Assembly (NCBI GenBank): GCA_032719365.1
Contig: CM064868.1
Coordinates: 4,990,001-5,054,000 of the forward strand
Length of the DNA: 64,000 nt
DNA from: Prinsepia uniflora
Taxonomy: Eukaryota; Streptophyta; Magnoliopsida; Rosales; Rosaceae
Direction: 5' to 3'
In this document: one piece after another, positions 59,853 to 64,000 of the stretch
Layout: each line of letters starts with the position of its first letter
How positions within the stretch are numbered: the stretch's first letter is position 1
Notes under the pieces: model-generated
The model's input: the letters and a program-made list of their open reading frames with translations, nothing else
Databases searched by the model: none
What the model was told of the DNA's origin: nothing
Translations under genes and position numbers: made by a program

Positions 59853-62800
59853 TGACAGGACCACCCCCGGAAGGGGCATCGATAACCGTACCCGGTCCTG
59901 CTCCCGTCTGGCAAGTCGACTGAAATACCCAAGTTACCCTCAGTACGTGTCAGACCAGGGATAGCCACATGTGCTTACTCATGCCTCTGCCCCTCGTACA
60001 GCCTCGAACAACGCGCCACGACCTAGAGGGTCAATAAAAACCAAAAGGTGTGAGTGGACAAAAATTAATCAGTTTAGCAAAACAGATACAACAAACGTCT
60101 TTACCCTCCGCGTAAAAACGAATGCATGCATACAAAAATCATTTCGTAATCGGGTAAGATTTTCCACATAAGAAAACTGTGTATCAAATTTCTACATAAG
60201 GAAAAACTCGTATGAACCTCAAAATCATTTTCCTATCTTGACCATCGGGTCTTAGCCCGCAATCATAAACACCGGGCCTCAGCCCAAAACCACGAATCAA
60301 AAACCAAATGCACAACATGATCCAAAACCAACAACCCTATACCGGGCCACTGCCCAACTCAACCGAAACATCAGAAATCATCAATAAATCTCGAGTCAAT
60401 CATTTTGCTGGATATCAAGTGCGCCCGAGTCTTTAAACTCAAAACCATGCGCATAAACAGGCCTTCCCGGGATATCAACGAGTCTTTAAACTCATAACAT
60501 AATCAATAGGCCTCGGGGGTATCACAGTAACCGAGTCTTTAACTCACGAGTCTTTAAACTCATTAAGGGCCCTCCCCCGTCATCAATTAACCGAGTCTTT
60601 AAACTCAAAACGTGCTCCAGCAATAGCACCGGATTTTTAAACCCAAAACAGTTTTCAAACACAACAACGGGTCTTTAAACCCAAAGCAGTTTTCAACGGG
60701 TCTTTAAACCCCAAAACAGTTTATCAATCGTGACAACGTGGGATCCATCCCAAAATCACATTTTTCACAACAGGACCCATGGTCTGAATTTCCACATTCA
60801 TTTTCCCCAAATCATACTTTACAAACATAAACAAATCATCATTACACGCGAGGCATGCACAATCACACCAAATCACTTTATTAAATCATTTTTCATTCCC
60901 AAATTCGAATTCGCAACAATGATTCCGTAAGCCGGCATCCGGAAGCATCATCTCGAACCCAAACCAAGAATCCACTTTATTATTTCCGAAAACCGAAACC
61001 TCGTTCGTTAAAATTTCTTTTATGCCCCGAGCATCAAGCCTGAAATCACCTTTTTCAAAATCCATTTTAATTCCTTGAAATCACTTCATTTCTCAAATCT
61101 CATTATCAAAACATCAAGACCACAATCATAAATACCAAAATCACAGTCCAAGCAAAACATACTCAAAACCCACATTTAAAATCCTCAAAATCACAAGTCT
61201 CATTTTAATTCCCCAATTCAAACATCAACAGTGATCAAATCACAATAATTCAAAATCTCGTAAAACGTGCAAATCCGGAACTTTCTCGAAAAACGTGTCA
61301 AAATCGTAAGTCACACTCGCAAATCATAAACAACCTTCTTAAATCATTTTACACCCATTTCATATAACTTCTTCCATTAAACCATCATTAAGCATACGAG
61401 TGACCATAGTCTCGAAATACGTGAAATTTCACATGTATAGTAAAAATGCGTATAACTACGGGAATCGAATACGTATAAATACGGAAATCAAAATCAACCA
61501 CAACTTATAATCATGATCATAAAATCATAGAAATAATTTATGCATGCATTAAATTTTGAAAGCAACGTCCACTCACACACCAATTTTAAGGCTCGGTTTC
61601 GCGCCGCACGCACGCCCGTAATTTCCGATATTTTCCATAATTTCAAATCCTGTCCGAAAACATACTTTAGTGTCACTAAGGGCTTAGATAACAACATACT
61701 AATTTCCCATAATTTTCCGGGAATTAATCGTTAATTACAAACGTAACATAAATCTTCGGACCCTCGGAATAACATCGAAACGGTGTCCGAAAATTCCGAA
61801 ACCAACGCTAAAATGTTCGTTACGCTGTGTAAGGCAAAAGTCGTTTTAAACTCACCTTGAAAATCGGACCCACGCACCATCACGCGCCGCCGCAAGCGGC
61901 TGCGCGTGACACCCACGCGCCTGCTACAGTGACGGTGAACAGTTCGCCTTCTCCGCCCGTTTCCTCTGCAAACGGGTCCTGCAACCCGCGTGACAACCCG
62001 GTTAGATAGCTATCAATTCTCAATCAATTCCTTCCCTTTTTGATCCTAACCTCTTCTATAACCATTTAATTCCAGTTCTATGTCCTCTATTAGCCTCGAC
62101 ACTGACTAAATCAATCCATCCAAACTCGGACCTCAAATCGGGTCGACATTCCAAACTCACTCAACTCAATTCCATTTCCAAATTAACCTAAGCATAAGCT
62201 TAAGGGGACCCAATAGAACACTCTAACACGACCAATTGCACACGAACTCACCTGGAAGTCGTCGTCTACAGTCCCTGCACAACTCTGAAACAGGAACCAG
62301 TGATCATGGCCAGACAGCTATCGAATCCCTTGCCAATAGCTACGGTTGATCTCCAAAGGGTCCCAGAAGACGATCACTGCCCCTAGTTTCGTCCAATTCC
62401 TCACACAATTCAAATTTCGATTTTTCCCTCAATTTTTCGATTTTTCTCCCAAAGCTGGTTCTCTCAACGCTCAGCCATCCCTTGTTCCAAATGACGCTCA
62501 GAAGTACACTCAGCACCCAGATAATCGAACGGCGTGGCCAACAGCTCGTGGGAATCCGTCTGATTCCACTGAAGGTTGTTTCCTGCAACCGGAACTCGGA
62601 GCCATGGAAAACGAGTACCCGTGCACTGGTTTGTCTCAGCCCATGCCACAATGCCGTCCAATACCTCAAAATACTTAAACAATTTCATGTTTAGTCCACT
62701 AAGCCGTTTAAAAAAAATAACCCGATCAGAGCACCACCCAGCACGGCGTGCAGGCTCTGCTTTCACGGTTGATTGAACAGTAACCCGTGCAAATGACCAA

Positions 62801-63275
62801 AATGCCCTCAGGGCAATAATTACCAAAATGCCCCTCACCATCCGTGACCCGTAACTTGGTCACCCGATGTCCGTTTGACACGTGCCGCCTGTCGTTGTAC
62901 TCAGGGCTTCGAGACGAACCTAACGGTCCTCGGTCCTCGGCCATCGGACCTCCCGACCGAAAAGTCAACATTTCCCCCCATTTCGTTCAGATTACGGAAA
63001 TGCCCTTGGGCTTCCGAACGTCATAACTTTCACCACGGATGTCGGAATCGAACGTGCCACCTGTCTATGAACTCGTGACGTCCCAAACTACATCACGGTC
63101 GTTGGTCAAAGTACATTTGACCGTCCGAATTAAAAGTCAACGTTTTACCCACGACCAGGGGCAAAACGGTCATTTGGCACCGTTCGTCCGAATCCACCCA
63201 ACTAACCACCGATTAACCCTCATTAATCATGATTAGTTACTAACCTAATCCCGAATTCCAGGACGGGTCGTTACA
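59853..63275 (-). mobile_element. Solo long LTR, 3.42 kb, TSD ccatg
   Basis: On the plus strand it begins TGACAGGACC and ends GGGACGGGTCGTTACA-like (AGGACGGGTCGTTACA), so it lies in minus orientation. The flanking 5-mers are both ccatg (59848-59852, 63276-63280). Landmarks: GTGAGTGGAC 60050-60059; a hairpin field at 60236-60800 with many GAGTCTTTAAACTC and GGGTCTTTAAACCC units; GTCCACTCAC 61567-61576; a GC-rich palindromic block near 61870-61925; W-box motifs and the GGGCAAAA hairpin near 63090-63170. It is the longest family member in the window and codes for nothing. Confidence 0.93.
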
Positions 63276-63338
63276 CCATGAATATTAATTTTAGTTTCAA
63301 AATTGTGATTAAACTCGATTTTAATCCAAGAAGCCCTT

Positions 63339-64000
63339 CACTACAAGAAAATAACCCTCGCTCGTCGAAATTTTGCCAGACGAAGGATATTTCGCCGGTA
63401 AATGAAACTTTGCCTGACGAATGATGGAAGGCTCGTCAAGCAAACCCTATGCGGAAAATCGCGGTTGTTAGCGGGAAAAAGGCGAGAGGTTTGTCCGGCG
63501 AGCGGTCAACGTCCGCTGGGCAAACATCATTTAACGACGAATTACACTCACAGGGAAAACTTTTTGCGTTGATCAAGCTAGGCTCATGGGGGAAAAATTT
63601 AGTCGCGAAGGAAGTTTGGAACCTTATGTCAAGACCCGTCCCAAATCCCCCGGGATTAATGTGGGACGCGCCTGATCCCGTCTGACACGAAGTGTCAGAC
63701 CAGGGAAAATGCCGAAACTAGCCCTCACTGGGACTTCCAAAGTACTCCAGGATCGTAGGAGGAGGAGTGTGATGTCTCGATCTCTACTACAGCCCGCATC
63801 CTCGATCAACCTGAAGGGCATTAAAACATTAAAAATCGTGAGTGGACAAAATAATATTTTATTAAAAACATTTTCACATAAAGACATTTATGCCCTTCAC
63901 TAAAAGCATATACATGCATTCAAAAACCATTTATCAAACGTTCATAAAACCCTTTTGAAAACATTCTCAAAACCTTTCAAGGGTTCATGCTCGGTCCCCA
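63339..64000 (+). mobile_element. CACTA (En/Spm) transposon terminus
   Basis: CACTACAAGAAAATAA at 63339 is the classic CACTA end. It is followed by subterminal GACGAA/TTCGTC-type words (63377, 63399, 63416, 63534). The other end lies beyond the window, and a long LTR has inserted at 63627. Confidence 0.75.
63627..64000 (-). mobile_element. Long LTR, minus orientation, cut by the window edge
   Basis: It begins TGTCAAGACCCGTCCC, carries the GTCTGACAC/GTGTCAGAC stem (about 63681-63702) and GTGAGTGGAC at 63838-63847, and is closely similar to the copies at 7652 and 1933. It interrupts the CACTA element. Confidence 0.8.

Overview
The window is nuclear DNA of a flowering plant, probably a eudicot. 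The evidence is spliced genes with GT-AG introns, mitochondrial and organic-solute gene families typical of plants, a Cassandra-type TRIM, Ty1/copia elements primed by initiator tRNA-Met, hAT and CACTA transposon ends, and AT-rich intergenic DNA. No bacterial-style operons, CRISPR arrays or tRNA/rRNA genes were seen. The species cannot be named from sequence alone.

Region 1 (1-20,400) is a nested repeat block. Its dominant family has LTRs of about 2.6-3.4 kb, starting TGTAACRACCCG and ending GGGTCCTGTCA (or close variants). Copies or pieces lie at 1-295 (-), 1933-4970 (+), 7652-11424 (-), 11425-13396 (+), 13912-16554 (+) and 16683-19672 (+), and later at 59853-63275 (-) and 63627-64000 (-). 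Three are solo LTRs with perfect 5-bp target duplications (aaaag, ctaat, ccatg). Two of them sit in the gag gene of one older copia element (minus strand, 5' LTR at 20152-20397), whose reading order is recovered when they are subtracted. A Cassandra TRIM with a 5S-rRNA-like LTR (1411-1932) and a hAT MITE (8815-9717) complete the block.

Region 2 (20,400-31,900) holds a small intronless gene (22346-22516) and a broken gene for the internal mitochondrial alternative NAD(P)H dehydrogenase (NDA type, minus, 28399-22990). That gene is interrupted in its first exon by a 3.0-kb copia derivative (25139-28138, TSD ccttt), and it also carries a 1-bp deletion and a lost splice acceptor. Region 3 (32,000-40,100) carries an apparently intact S1/P1 nuclease gene, a tandem pseudogene of it, and an apparently intact zeta-crystallin-like quinone oxidoreductase gene, all on the minus strand. 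Region 4 (40,600-44,300) is a graveyard: the 3' part of a beta-galactosidase gene with nonsense codons, and an NB-LRR fragment with frameshifts. Region 5 (46,200-53,023) has two apparently intact plus-strand genes, a TMEM184/DUF300 membrane protein and an ArfGAP of the AGD15 type. Region 6 (53,100-64,000) is AT-rich and repeat-rich, with a hAT MITE, a palindromic-ended MITE, a short solo LTR, a 3.4-kb solo LTR and a CACTA terminus.

The most unusual signal is inside the long LTRs. All five fully readable copies carry an interior module bracketed by GTGAGTGGAC and its reverse complement GTCCACTCAC. In one copy both arms have changed together (GTGAGTGGGC/GCCCACTCAC). The left arm contains a 5' splice-site consensus, and the right arm contains a branch-point-like CTCAC followed by a T-rich tract and YAG, so the module looks like an intron in the LTR. 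In several copies it is filled with many short hairpins whose stems co-vary.
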